A stretch of DNA of 64,000 nucleotides from contig CABZJA010000006.1 in the NCBI GenBank assembly GCA_902525935.1, positions 1-64,000 on the forward strand. The letters run 5' to 3'. Both the position numbers and the translations under genes were made by a program. This stretch comes from an uncultured Pelagibacteraceae bacterium (GTDB lineage: Bacteria; Pseudomonadota; Alphaproteobacteria; Pelagibacterales; Pelagibacteraceae). The notes under the pieces were generated by a model. The model was not told the DNA's origin. It did not search any database and saw nothing but the letters and a program-made list of their open reading frames with translations. This document shows, one piece after another, positions 53,881 to 62,748 of this stretch. The number at the start of each line of letters is the position of its first letter. Position 1 is the first letter of the stretch.

Positions 53881-54799
53881 AAAATTATCAGGAGATGCAT
53901 CTTTTAGACAATTTTATAGAACAAAAAATTCAGTATTAGTTTATAGCAAAATTCAAAAGCGATCAAACCTGTTAAATTATGATGCAGTTAACAAAATATT
54001 AACTAAAAATAAAATATTAGCACCAGGTTTAATTAGTCAAAATTATAAAAAAAACTTTATAGAAATTGAGGATTTTGGCAATAAAAACATGTTGGATAAA
54101 ATTAAATCTTCAAAAAACAAATTAAATGAATACAAAAAAATACTAAAAATTTTAAATCAAATTCAAAAAATCAAAAATTTTAAAACTCAGAATTTTCTTA
54201 AAAAAAAATTTAATTTATCAAACTATTCAAAAGCTAAAATACTTAAAGAATCTTACCTTTTTTTGGATTGGTACTTACCAGCAAATAAATTAATTATTCA
54301 GAAAAGATATTTAAAAAAAAATCTCAAAAAAATAATAGATAATTTGTATTTAAATTTAAAAATCAAACACAAAGTATTTGTACATAGAGATTTTCACATC
54401 TCAAATATGATGTTTTATAAAAATAAAATCGTTTTAATAGATAATCAAGATGCTGTCATAGGCAATCCAGCATATGATTTGGCCTCTCTTATAGATGATG
54501 TAAGAATTAAAAATTCAAATAGTTTTAAATCAAATATTTTAAAAGTATTTCTTAGTAAATTTAAGTATACAAATAAATCTCAATTTATTAATGATTTTGA
54601 AATTTTATCTGTTTTAAGAAATCTTAAAATAATTGGCATATTCACAAGACTTGCTAATAGAGATAAAAAAAAGAAATATTTAAAATTAATACCTTATGCT
54701 TGGAAATTAATTGATAATCGTTTAAGAAATAATCCAAATTTTAATGATCTAAAAAATTTTCTAAAAAGGAATCCAAAAATAAAAAAAAATGAAAATTAA
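53861..54799 (+). CDS. amgK: Cell-wall amino sugar kinase AmgK
   Basis: About 312 residues of the aminoglycoside phosphotransferase fold. It begins with [14 protein letters not shown], the family N-terminus, which favours the ATG at 53861 over a TTG at 53846. Catalytic Brenner loop FVHRDFHISNMMFYKN and the metal-binding IDNQDAVIGNPAYDLASLID are intact. AmgK phosphorylates N-acetylmuramate and N-acetylglucosamine at the anomeric position for recycling. It overlaps tsaE by 20 bp and murU by 11 bp; the amgK-murU pair supports the call. Confidence 0.88.
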   Translation: MNLKKFKKLSGDASFRQFYRTKNSVLVYSKIQKRSNLLNYDAVNKILTKNKILAPGLISQNYKKNFIEIEDFGNKNMLDKIKSSKNKLNEYKKILKILNQIQKIKNFKTQNFLKKKFNLSNYSKAKILKESYLFLDWYLPANKLIIQKRYLKKNLKKIIDNLYLNLKIKHKVFVHRDFHISNMMFYKNKIVLIDNQDAVIGNPAYDLASLIDDVRIKNSNSFKSNILKVFLSKFKYTNKSQFINDFEILSVLRNLKIIGIFTRLANRDKKKKYLKLIPYAWKLIDNRLRNNPNFNDLKNFLKRNPKIKKNEN

Positions 54800-55481
54800 A
54801 ACAGCAATAATTTTATGTGCAGGCTTTGGAAAAAGATTAATGCCGTTAACTGAGAAAACTCCAAAACCACTATTAGAAATTAATGAGATTAGCTTGTTAG
54901 AAAATACTATAAATTTAATAAAAGCATTAAAAATAAAATCATTGAAAATTAATACTTTCTACTTGAGTGACAAAATTAAAGATTTTATATTTTCAAATAA
55001 TTTTGGTTTAGAAATTCAAATATTAGAAGATGGTGCTGAAATATTAGATACAGGCGGCGGTCTCTTAAATATAATAAATAATTCAGTTGAAACAGATTTT
55101 TTAGTTCTTAATCCTGATACAATTTGGAACACTCAATATGCAAATGAAATTAAACAGATGGAAAATTTATTTTTTAAAAATAATTTAAAAAATATTTTAT
55201 TGGTTGTGAAAAAAGATTTAAGTTTTGATAAAAGATTTAAAGGCGATTTTTCGCTAGCTGGTAATAATTTAAATAAATATAACGATAAAAATTATATTTA
55301 TACGGGATGTCAAATTATAAATAAAAATATATTTAAAAATTTATCTAAAAAAATATTCTCGATGAATGAAATTTGGGATAACCACATTGAAAAGGAAAAT
55401 TTGTATGGTTTTGAAAGTAATATTGAATTTCTACATTTGACAGATAAAGAGATTTATGAAAAACTTTTACAAAAAAGTTAA
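54789..55481 (+). CDS. murU: N-acetylmuramate-1-phosphate uridylyltransferase MurU
   Basis: 230-residue sugar-phosphate nucleotidyltransferase. ILCAGFGKRLMPLTEKTPKP (about 8-27) is the nucleotide-binding signature; ILDTGGGLLNII and FLVLNPDTIW follow. It should turn MurNAc-1-phosphate into UDP-MurNAc, bypassing de novo synthesis of the precursor. Overlaps amgK by 11 bp; its end overlaps convergent gpmA by 4 bp. Confidence 0.87.
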   Translation: MKIKTAIILCAGFGKRLMPLTEKTPKPLLEINEISLLENTINLIKALKIKSLKINTFYLSDKIKDFIFSNNFGLEIQILEDGAEILDTGGGLLNIINNSVETDFLVLNPDTIWNTQYANEIKQMENLFFKNNLKNILLVVKKDLSFDKRFKGDFSLAGNNLNKYNDKNYIYTGCQIINKNIFKNLSKKIFSMNEIWDNHIEKENLYGFESNIEFLHLTDKEIYEKLLQKS

Positions 55482-56188
55482 AATTTAATTAAATCTCTAG
55501 ATCTGCTCACATCTAGGTATTTAGCTTCTTTTAAATTTTTTTTTTCAAATTTTAAAAGTAGAGGATTTCCGGTTGGTATTTCAAGTTTGGAAATTTCATT
55601 GTCATTAATTTTAAATAAATATTTTAAAAGCGATCTAATAGAATTACCATGAGCAGATATAATTATGTTATCGCGTAAATTTTTTTCTATGTTTTCAATA
55701 AAATAGGGCACAACTCTATCATAAGTATCTTTTAGAGACTCTGTATCTGGAATTAAGTTACGAGGTATATCATTATAAACACTTATATTTTTTGGATGAT
55801 ATGGACTATTTGTGTTCAATGGTTTTGGTGGATTATCCCAAGATCTTCTGAATTTGTGAACTTCTTCTTCTCCTAATTTTTTTCTCATTTCGTCTTTGTT
55901 TAATCCTGTAAGTGACCCGTAGTGCCTTTCATTTAATTGCCAGGCCTTAATTATATTATTTGGTTTTGCTCTAATCGTATTTAAAATGAGTTTTAAGGTA
56001 TCAATCGATCTTAGTTGATATGAAGTATAAAAATGTTTTATTTCTAAATTTAATTTTTTTATAAACTCTCCAGCTTTACAGGCCTCTAATTTACCTTGTG
56101 GTGCGAGCTCAACGTCGACCCATCCTGTAAATTTATTTTCTAAATTCCATTCGCTTTGACCATGTCTAACAAGTATTAAGTGACTCAT
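55478..56188 (-). CDS. gpmA: 2,3-bisphosphoglycerate-dependent phosphoglycerate mutase
   Basis: 236 residues. LVRHGQSEWNLENKFTGWVD contains the phosphohistidine (His9 region); NERHYGSLTGLNKDEMRKK and IISAHGNSIRSLLKYL complete the active site. Interconverts 3- and 2-phosphoglycerate in glycolysis/gluconeogenesis. The only genes near it are convergent murU and, across a 196-bp gap, the divergent zeta gene. Confidence 0.94.
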   Translation of the reverse strand: MSHLILVRHGQSEWNLENKFTGWVDVELAPQGKLEACKAGEFIKKLNLEIKHFYTSYQLRSIDTLKLILNTIRAKPNNIIKAWQLNERHYGSLTGLNKDEMRKKLGEEEVHKFRRSWDNPPKPLNTNSPYHPKNISVYNDIPRNLIPDTESLKDTYDRVVPYFIENIEKNLRDNIIISAHGNSIRSLLKYLFKINDNEISKLEIPTGNPLLLKFEKKNLKEAKYLDVSRSRDLIKF

Positions 56189-56222
56189 TTACGATTTTGA
56201 ATATAGATCAACTATGAATATC

Positions 56223-56269
56223 ATAAAACAATTATTTTACTTAACTACTGTTAATTTTTATTGTTTTAT
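56223..56269. repeat. Nested inverted repeat between gpmA and the zeta gene
   Basis: ATAAAACAAT (56223-56232) and its exact complement ATTGTTTTAT (56260-56269) enclose a second stem, TTAAC (56241-56245) and GTTAA (56250-56254). The two 10-base arms are perfect. The element lies in the largest gap of the window, 35 bp from the gpmA start. In such AT-rich DNA a chance match is possible; an operator or a gpmA leader structure are the alternatives. Confidence 0.35.
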
Positions 56270-56302
56270 AATTCTACTATTTAATAATTTTCTAAAGATG
56301 AT

Positions 56303-56330
56303 TTGAAATAGATGATATGTCTGGTAATAT
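56303..56330 (+). promoter_or_regulatory. Candidate promoter of the zeta-subunit gene
   Basis: TTGAAA (56303-56308, 5 of 6 positions), a 16-bp spacer, and TAATAT (56325-56330, 4 of 6) preceded by the extended -10 dinucleotide TG (56322-56323). The start would be near 56337, about 48 bases before the ATG at 56385. It would drive the zeta gene and the overlapping nuclease gene. Confidence 0.4.
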
Positions 56331-56384
56331 ATATGTTCTTATATCATTTTTAATTTTTGAAATAATATAATAAGGTATAAAGCA

Positions 56385-56693
56385 ATGAGTACATTTGATG
56401 AAAGAAAAAAAGGATTTGAAAAAAAATTTGCTCATGATGAGGAAAAGCAATTCAAAATCAATGCAAAAAAAAACAAATACTTAGGTGAGTGGGCTTCACA
56501 AATTCTTGATTATGACGAGGAAAAAAAAAATCAATATATTCAAGATGTAATTAAAGCAGATTTTGCTGAAGCAGGTGATGAAGATGTTTATAGAAAGCTT
56601 TATGAAGATTTAAAAAACAAAAATATATCCGAAGATCAAATTAGAAAAAAAATGCAAGAATGCAATGAAAAAGCAACTACTGAAGTTAGTTAG
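56385..56693 (+). CDS. ATP synthase zeta subunit (DUF1476), F1-ATPase inhibitor
   Basis: 102 residues, predicted all-helical. MSTFDERKKGFEKKFAHDEE at the N-terminus is the DUF1476 signature; AKKNKYLGEWASQILDYDEE follows. In Paracoccus the same family is the zeta subunit that blocks ATP hydrolysis by F1, its N-terminus entering a catalytic interface. It is 33 kb from atpHAGDC, so control is separate. Its end overlaps the nuclease gene by 29 bp. Confidence 0.9.
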   Translation: MSTFDERKKGFEKKFAHDEEKQFKINAKKNKYLGEWASQILDYDEEKKNQYIQDVIKADFAEAGDEDVYRKLYEDLKNKNISEDQIRKKMQECNEKATTEVS

Positions 56694-57177
56694 TTTTCTA
56701 TTTTTATTTACATTTGTAGCAACAAACTACTTACTATCAGAAACGATCCTAATTTCAGATAACATTAAAATAATCGATGGTGATACAATTTTGTTAGATA
56801 ATAAAAAAATTCGTTTTTCAGGAATAGATGCTCCAGAAACTAAATTTAAAGGCAAGCAACAGTTTTGCTTAAGAAATAAAAAAAAAATTAATTGTGGAAA
56901 AATTTCAAAAAATTCTCTTACAGAAAAAATTATAAATAAAAAATTAAAATGTCTAATCGAGCCCCAAAAAGACTATTTTGGCAGGTATTTAGGTGAGTGT
57001 TTTATCAATAATGATAGTGTTTCAGCTTACATGGTAAGAAATGGATTAGCCTTCGACTATCCAAAATATTCAAAAAAAAAATATTCTGAAGATCAAATTT
57101 ATGCAAAAAATAATAAGTTAGGTTTGTGGAGTATGGAATTTGATTATCCATGGATATGGAGAAAAAATAATAGATAA
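56665..57177 (+). CDS. Secreted thermonuclease-like (SNase) protein
   Basis: 170 residues. Signal peptide of about 25 residues (KLVSFLFLFTFVATNYLLS). The staphylococcal-nuclease fold follows, with metal-site DGDTI, KIRFSGIDAPETK (arginine and aspartate of the active site) and FGRYLGECF with the second arginine. Likely cleaves DNA or RNA in the periplasm or outside. The start at 56665 lies inside the zeta gene but gives a proper signal peptide. Some family members are non-enzymatic, though the key residues are present here. Confidence 0.83.
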   Translation: MKKQLLKLVSFLFLFTFVATNYLLSETILISDNIKIIDGDTILLDNKKIRFSGIDAPETKFKGKQQFCLRNKKKINCGKISKNSLTEKIINKKLKCLIEPQKDYFGRYLGECFINNDSVSAYMVRNGLAFDYPKYSKKKYSEDQIYAKNNKLGLWSMEFDYPWIWRKNNR

Positions 57178-57190
57178 TTTATATTAAACT

Positions 57191-57790
57191 GTGATTCTTT
57201 TTAGAAAGTATTTTTTATTTTTTGGTTTATTATTTCTAACTGCTTGCTCATCGATACCTCAAAATACATCAGATGGTTGCTCAATATTTTCTGAGAGATA
57301 TCTTTGGTATAAACATGCGAAAAAAACTGAAAAAAAGTGGGGAACACCAATCAACTTACAATTAGCAATAATAAAAATGGAATCTGATTTTGACTGGCTT
57401 GCTAAGCCTGCGCGTCAAAAATTATTTAAAGTTATACCTTATAAAAGACCTTCCAGTTCATTTGGATACTCACAAGCTATTAAAGGTACTTGGAAACAAT
57501 ATAAAGATGAGACTGGAAATAAATATGCTTTAAGAACTAGATTTAAAGACAGTGTTGACTTTATTGGCTGGTATACAAATAAAACAGAAAAAATTTTAAA
57601 AGTTTCAAAAAAAGATGCTTTCAGACAATATATTGCTTATCATGAAGGTTGGGGAAATTATAAAAATTATAAAAGTAATCAGAAAGTTATTGTTTTGGCA
57701 AAAAAAGTAGAGGGATATTCAAATAAATTCAAGAAGCAGCTTAATAAATGTAGTAAATCTCTAACTACTAGAAAATATATTATTTTTTAA
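57191..57790 (+). CDS. Lytic transglycosylase-like (SLT domain) lipoprotein
   Basis: 199 residues. Lipoprotein signal with lipobox LTAC, Cys19. The SLT-like core has a possible catalytic glutamate at about 64 in LAIIKMESDFDWLAKP and the SSFGYSQAIKGTWKQYKDET segment usual for transglycosylases, then YIAYHEGWGNYKN. It should cut glycan strands of peptidoglycan from the outer membrane. Start is GTG at 57191. Its end overlaps the convergent RND gene by 11 bp. Confidence 0.8.
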   Translation: MILFRKYFLFFGLLFLTACSSIPQNTSDGCSIFSERYLWYKHAKKTEKKWGTPINLQLAIIKMESDFDWLAKPARQKLFKVIPYKRPSSSFGYSQAIKGTWKQYKDETGNKYALRTRFKDSVDFIGWYTNKTEKILKVSKKDAFRQYIAYHEGWGNYKNYKSNQKVIVLAKKVEGYSNKFKKQLNKCSKSLTTRKYIIF

Positions 57791-60700
57791 TCAATTGCTT
57801 TTCTAGCTCCAGATCAACTGCATCTATTCTCTTGGTATTTTTTGCTAGTGTTAAATACATAGTTGGCGTTACATATAATGTAAAGAATGTAGAAATAATC
57901 ATTCCACCAAAGATTGTTGATCCAACTGCTAATCTAGATGCCTCACCTGCGCCCGGACCTATGTTACCTACTATCAGAGGCAACATTGCAATCATGGTGC
58001 TTAATGATGTCATTATGATTGGTCTTATTCTTAATTTACAAGCTTCCGTCAATGCTTCCTCAATTTTTGCTCCTGTTGTTCGGATTTGATTGGTGTAGTC
58101 GACTATTAGAATACTATTCTTAGTAGATATACCGATTAATATAATCAAAGCAATTTGTGAAAATATATTTATCGAACTATTTAAAAATAAAATGAAAACA
58201 AGACCTCCAAAAACTGCAAGAGGTACAGTCAATATAATAATAAAAGGATGGACAAACGAATTAAAAGTAGCAGCCATTACTAAATATGCAGTTATTAATG
58301 CTAAAGCAAAAATAAGAAATATTTCGTTGCTAGTCTCTTTTAGTTCTTCAGACTTACCTTTCCAAGTTATTTGATTTTGAGGAGCAACTCTCAACATTAC
58401 GTCCTCTAAATATTTTATAGCTTCAGACAATGTATATTCTTCAGATAAAGCTGCCGATATAGTAACTGCACGTTGTCTATTATATCTGGGTAATGACTCG
58501 GCTGTTCCTTTTTCGTTAAATTCAACTAAACTTGCTATAGATACTAATTTTCCGGTAGTTTCTGATCTTACAAAAATTTTTGATAAACCATCTTTATCTC
58601 TTCTATCTGCTAAATATTGCTGAAGAATTATAGGGTATTCTCTTCCATCTTTATTAAATGTTGTCACATTCTTTCCACCGTATAGTGTTTCGAGTGTTCT
58701 TCCTATATTTTCTATTGAAACTCCTAAATCGTTCGCTCTATTTTTATTAGTGATTAATTTTACTTCAGGTTTATTTTTTGTGTAATCACTTTCAATTCTA
58801 AACATATTTCTATTCTTTCTCATTTCTCTTAGAATTTGTTTTTGAATTTGTTCTAACTCCTCATAACTTGTTCCATAAATCACCATTTGAACAGGTTTAT
58901 TGTAGCTAGAAACTCTTATAGATTGAGGTGATATAGGAAACGCAAATGTTTCAGGCACACTAACAACTTGTCCAATAGCTTCTCTTAAAACAACTTGCGT
59001 ACTCTTTTCTCTATTTTTCCATTCATCTAAAAGAGCAATTATAATAAAAGTATTGTATGAAGTTGCGGACTTACCAAAACCAGGGACCCTCATAATTAAT
59101 CTTTGGTAAGGGCTGTCTTCTGCTTGTAATAATTTTAATATTCTTCCCTCAATTATTTGAGCTTTTTCTTGTGTGTATTCGAATGAGCTTCCTTCGTCTG
59201 TAGAACCTATTATTAAATAAGCTCCTCTATCTTCTAATGGTATCAATTCCTTTTTCGTGAAATTAAATAAATAAACTGAAGCTGCAATTAATAAAATTAT
59301 AAATATCGAAATCGTTTTCTGTTTATTAATCCAAAATTTTAAAGTTTCAGTATAGAACTCTGTAAAAGATTTAAACCCGTTATTGAATTTCCTTACAAAA
59401 AAATTATTTTTTTCTTTTTTATTTAAAAACTTACTTCCTAACATTGGCGAAAGGGTTAGAGCCACAAATGAGGAAACAACGATTGAGAAGGATAGTGCTA
59501 TTGCTGTTTCCTTAAACAAGGTTCCAGCTATACCTTTAATAAAAATTAAAGGTAAAAAGACAGCAACTAAGATTAAAGTTGTAGCTATTATCGCAAACGT
59601 TATTTGTCTTGAGCCTTTATAAGCAGCTACAAGTGGCGTTTCTCCTTCCTCTATTCTTGTATATATTGCATCAGTCATAATCACAGAATCATCTGTAATT
59701 ATTCCTATTGCCAAAATAAAGCTTAGGAGAACAAAAATATTAATCGAAAGGTCAAAAATATATAAACCTAAAAAGGATCCTATTAAACTAACTGGTAAAG
59801 CAACAGCAGGCACTATTACAGCTTTCAGGTTTCCTAAAAATAAATAAATTATTACTACAACTAAAATAAAAGCAATGATTAAACTTTTGTAAACCTCTTG
59901 TATTGCAGTTCCTACATAAGTTGCTCTATTAAATGCTATTTCTAATTTTAGCCCATCTGGAAGAGAACTATTTATAATATTAATTTTCTCTTTTATTTGT
60001 TTTGAAAGCTCAACTGTTGATGCCCCACTTTTTGCATATATTCCAATCCCAACTGTCTTTAAATTAGTTGCATTTTTCCTTTGAGCCTTAAACAAAGTTT
60101 TTTCAGAAACTGGACCAAGCTCAACATTTGCAACATCAGAAAGAGTGGTAACTTTCTCTTTATTTTTCTTTAGAGGAAGTTGTTTTATAGTCTCAATATT
60201 AGAATAAGATTTATCAATATTTAGAGTTAAATCTTTGTTAGTAGCTTCTAATGTTCCAGCAGGGATATTTATATTTTCATTTCTTAGCGCTCTCTCGACT
60301 TCTTGAATAGTAAGATTATTTGCTGCTAATTTGATAGGATCTACCCAAACTCTAACACTTAGCTCTCTTAATCCACCGACTAAAATTCTACCAACATTTG
60401 GCACACTCGAAAAAGCATCTATTAGATATCTTTCTGCATAGTCACCCAAATCCAAATCATTCCAAGTTGGTGACGATAGCGCAACCCACATTGTAGTTGT
60501 AAAACCTGCTGCTTGTTTCAAAATTTGAGGCGGGTTTGCTTGATCTGGTAAATTGTCTGCAACTCTTGATACTCTTTCTCTTATGTCGTTTGCTGCATCA
60601 TCTAAATCTATATCTGTATTAAAATAAATATTTATTCTACTTCTTCCATTAAGCGAACTAGAGTCAATGTTCTTAATTCCTTCAGCTCCTCCTATTACAT

Positions 60701-60908
60701 CTTCTATTTTCTGTGTTATCTCTTCATCAACAATTTCAGCTGAAGCAGATTTATAATCTGTTTGTACCTGTACCACTGGAGGCTGAATACCATCTGGTAA
60801 TTCCCTAACAGGTAATTCCCAAAATACAAAAATTCCAAAAATAATTAGTATCATTGACATTACCCATGCAACGACAGGTCTTTTAATACTAACTTCAGTT
60901 ATATACAT
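57780..60908 (-). CDS. RND-family efflux transporter permease
   Basis: 1042 residues, twelve membrane helices with two large periplasmic loops. N-terminal SIKRPVVAWVMSMILIIFGI; proton-relay aspartate pair in GIITDDSVIMTDAIYTRIEEG (20 of 21 residues near 400-420); RND motif GKSATSYNTF region in the porter domain; C-terminal helix SILIVDYTNQIRTTGAKIEEA begins with the conserved asparagine/aspartate. Belongs to the hydrophobe/amphiphile (AcrB-like) branch, not the heavy-metal one. The adaptor lies 7 bp upstream; a TolC-type channel is not in the window. Substrate unknown. Confidence 0.92.
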   Translation of the reverse strand: MYITEVSIKRPVVAWVMSMILIIFGIFVFWELPVRELPDGIQPPVVQVQTDYKSASAEIVDEEITQKIEDVIGGAEGIKNIDSSSLNGRSRINIYFNTDIDLDDAANDIRERVSRVADNLPDQANPPQILKQAAGFTTTMWVALSSPTWNDLDLGDYAERYLIDAFSSVPNVGRILVGGLRELSVRVWVDPIKLAANNLTIQEVERALRNENINIPAGTLEATNKDLTLNIDKSYSNIETIKQLPLKKNKEKVTTLSDVANVELGPVSEKTLFKAQRKNATNLKTVGIGIYAKSGASTVELSKQIKEKINIINSSLPDGLKLEIAFNRATYVGTAIQEVYKSLIIAFILVVVIIYLFLGNLKAVIVPAVALPVSLIGSFLGLYIFDLSINIFVLLSFILAIGIITDDSVIMTDAIYTRIEEGETPLVAAYKGSRQITFAIIATTLILVAVFLPLIFIKGIAGTLFKETAIALSFSIVVSSFVALTLSPMLGSKFLNKKEKNNFFVRKFNNGFKSFTEFYTETLKFWINKQKTISIFIILLIAASVYLFNFTKKELIPLEDRGAYLIIGSTDEGSSFEYTQEKAQIIEGRILKLLQAEDSPYQRLIMRVPGFGKSATSYNTFIIIALLDEWKNREKSTQVVLREAIGQVVSVPETFAFPISPQSIRVSSYNKPVQMVIYGTSYEELEQIQKQILREMRKNRNMFRIESDYTKNKPEVKLITNKNRANDLGVSIENIGRTLETLYGGKNVTTFNKDGREYPIILQQYLADRRDKDGLSKIFVRSETTGKLVSIASLVEFNEKGTAESLPRYNRQRAVTISAALSEEYTLSEAIKYLEDVMLRVAPQNQITWKGKSEELKETSNEIFLIFALALITAYLVMAATFNSFVHPFIIILTVPLAVFGGLVFILFLNSSINIFSQIALIILIGISTKNSILIVDYTNQIRTTGAKIEEALTEACKLRIRPIIMTSLSTMIAMLPLIVGNIGPGAGEASRLAVGSTIFGGMIISTFFTLYVTPTMYLTLAKNTKRIDAVDLELEKQLIKK

Positions 60909-60915
60909 GCATTAA

Positions 60916-61932
60916 TTATTTTTTATTTTCTTGTTTTTCAGAATCAGACTTTTTAAATATATTTAATTTTTGTAACCACGCAAACATACCGTTCCTGTTT
61001 TCTTTTATATCTTTTTTCTTTTTTCCACCCCAACTAGATTTGTTTTGATTAGCTACTTTTGCACCCTTTTTTATAGGTCTTATTGTTAAATTTGGTCTGA
61101 CTTTTTTTGTACCCTCAGCAACAACTTTGTCACCAACTTTTAGACCATTTAAAACTTCAACAAAACCCAGATATCTATCGCCAGTATCAATATTTGTTTT
61201 TAATGCTTTATTCTTTTCGTCAACTTTATAAATAAATATATTATCACCTTCTACTATTGTACTAGTATCTGGGATACTTAGGCTTTCTCTTATATCATAT
61301 TTTATTGAAATTTCTAAAAATGAGCCAGGCAAAATTTCCCCAGATGTATTATCCATTTTTATCCTAGTTGGTAATGATCTAGTATCCTCACTAATTCGAC
61401 TAGCTAATGAGTCAACCTCACCTTTATATGTTTTATCTTTGTATCCAGAAAATTTTAAATCAACGGGTAAACCAACTTTAATAAATGGCACAAACATTTC
61501 AGGTATATCTACATCACAATAGATAATACTGGTATTTTCAAGATTAACTAAGATTGAAGATTTTGAAACTTCGATGTCTTCTGAAAATTCTCTTTTTCCA
61601 ATTGTTCCATCAAACTGGGCAGTAATTTTTCTATTTTTTAGTTCTGCAATTACATCACCTTTTTTTACTTTTTGATTAAAGTTTATAGGTTTCAGTATTT
61701 CATACTTCTCAATTTTATATGATTGAGTTTTAAATGGTTTTGCAGTTCCATACGTACTTATTAAATTTTCAAAAACCCTATTTTCAGCTGATGTAACAAT
61801 TATTCCTGGAGGTGGTCTTTTACTAAATTTCTTCTTAAAATGATTTCCAATCATTGTTCTACCCACAATCACTGTAGCTATGATTAAAAAGAATATTATT
61901 ATTATGCTTGTAATTTTCGTTGATCTTTTCAT
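60916..61932 (-). CDS. RND periplasmic adaptor (membrane fusion protein)
   Basis: 338 residues. N-terminal membrane anchor (about 8-25), a split lipoyl/barrel domain (KGDVIAELKNRKITAQFDGT, residues about 91-110), a beta-barrel (GLPVDLKFSGYKDKTYKGEV) and a membrane-proximal domain (GDRYLGFVEVLNGLKVGDKV). The alpha-helical hairpin is almost absent, making it short. The C-terminus is charged. It should bridge the permease to an outer-membrane channel. Transcribed before the permease, 3 bp after sseA. Confidence 0.9.
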   Translation of the reverse strand: MKRSTKITSIIIIFFLIIATVIVGRTMIGNHFKKKFSKRPPPGIIVTSAENRVFENLISTYGTAKPFKTQSYKIEKYEILKPINFNQKVKKGDVIAELKNRKITAQFDGTIGKREFSEDIEVSKSSILVNLENTSIIYCDVDIPEMFVPFIKVGLPVDLKFSGYKDKTYKGEVDSLASRISEDTRSLPTRIKMDNTSGEILPGSFLEISIKYDIRESLSIPDTSTIVEGDNIFIYKVDEKNKALKTNIDTGDRYLGFVEVLNGLKVGDKVVAEGTKKVRPNLTIRPIKKGAKVANQNKSSWGGKKKKDIKENRNGMFAWLQKLNIFKKSDSEKQENKK

Positions 61933-61935
61933 ATT

Positions 61936-62748
61936 TTATATTTTACCATATTCAGCCCATGAACCATCATAAATGACTGGAAGATACTTATTGTTAACTA
62001 TAGAATATGCAAGCGCCAAAACACAAGCTGTAATGCCAGATCCACAAGAAAACACTACTTTATCAGACTTGATGTCAATTATCTTAAGAAATATGCTTGA
62101 TATTTCCTCAGCAGTCTTAAATGTATTATCTTCATTTATCACCTCTTTGAAGGGCAGACAAATTGAGTTTCTTATAGAACCACTTTTTAAATTAGCTCTT
62201 GGTTCTGCAACTTTACCTTCAAATCTGTCTTTGCTTCTTGCATCTATAACTTTAAATTTTTCCTTATCAGTATTTAAAATAATTTCCTGCTTATTTTTAA
62301 CAAGATATTTAGTTTCAATAGCTCTGTAATTTGACTTTGATACTTTGAGCAATTCTGATGTTGTTTTCCTATTTTCTCTTTTCCATTTTTTAAAACCTCC
62401 ATTTAAAATTTTTACCAATTTTGGATCATGTCCAAAGTAAATGAAATTATACCAACATCTACAGGCACTTAGGACATCTGAGTTATCATAAATTATAATC
62501 AAATCATTATTTTTAATTCCAAGACCCGAAACAATATTCTCCCATCTGTGTTTACTTGGCAACATATGAGGTAGATCCGTCTCCAAATCAGAATATTTTT
62601 CTAAGTCAAAATATATAGAACCTTTTATATGATCTTTTAAAAATTCTTCATATGGATCTCTGCTTATACTGGGCATATGCCAAGAGCATTCCAATAATTT
62701 AATTTCATTGATATTTTTTTCTAGCCACTCAGTTGTAACAAGTGACAT
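61936..62748 (-). CDS. sseA: 3-mercaptopyruvate (or thiosulfate) sulfurtransferase
   Basis: 270 residues with two rhodanese domains. The active loop in the second domain reads SCGSGITACVLALAY; CGSGxTA is the mercaptopyruvate-type loop rather than the thiosulfate-type. Conserved WYNFIYFGH and IRNSICLPFKEVI are visible. It moves sulfane sulfur in cysteine breakdown. Next to msrA (no gap), a second sulfur-related gene. Confidence 0.9.
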   Translation of the reverse strand: MSLVTTEWLEKNINEIKLLECSWHMPSISRDPYEEFLKDHIKGSIYFDLEKYSDLETDLPHMLPSKHRWENIVSGLGIKNNDLIIIYDNSDVLSACRCWYNFIYFGHDPKLVKILNGGFKKWKRENRKTTSELLKVSKSNYRAIETKYLVKNKQEIILNTDKEKFKVIDARSKDRFEGKVAEPRANLKSGSIRNSICLPFKEVINEDNTFKTAEEISSIFLKIIDIKSDKVVFSCGSGITACVLALAYSIVNNKYLPVIYDGSWAEYGKI

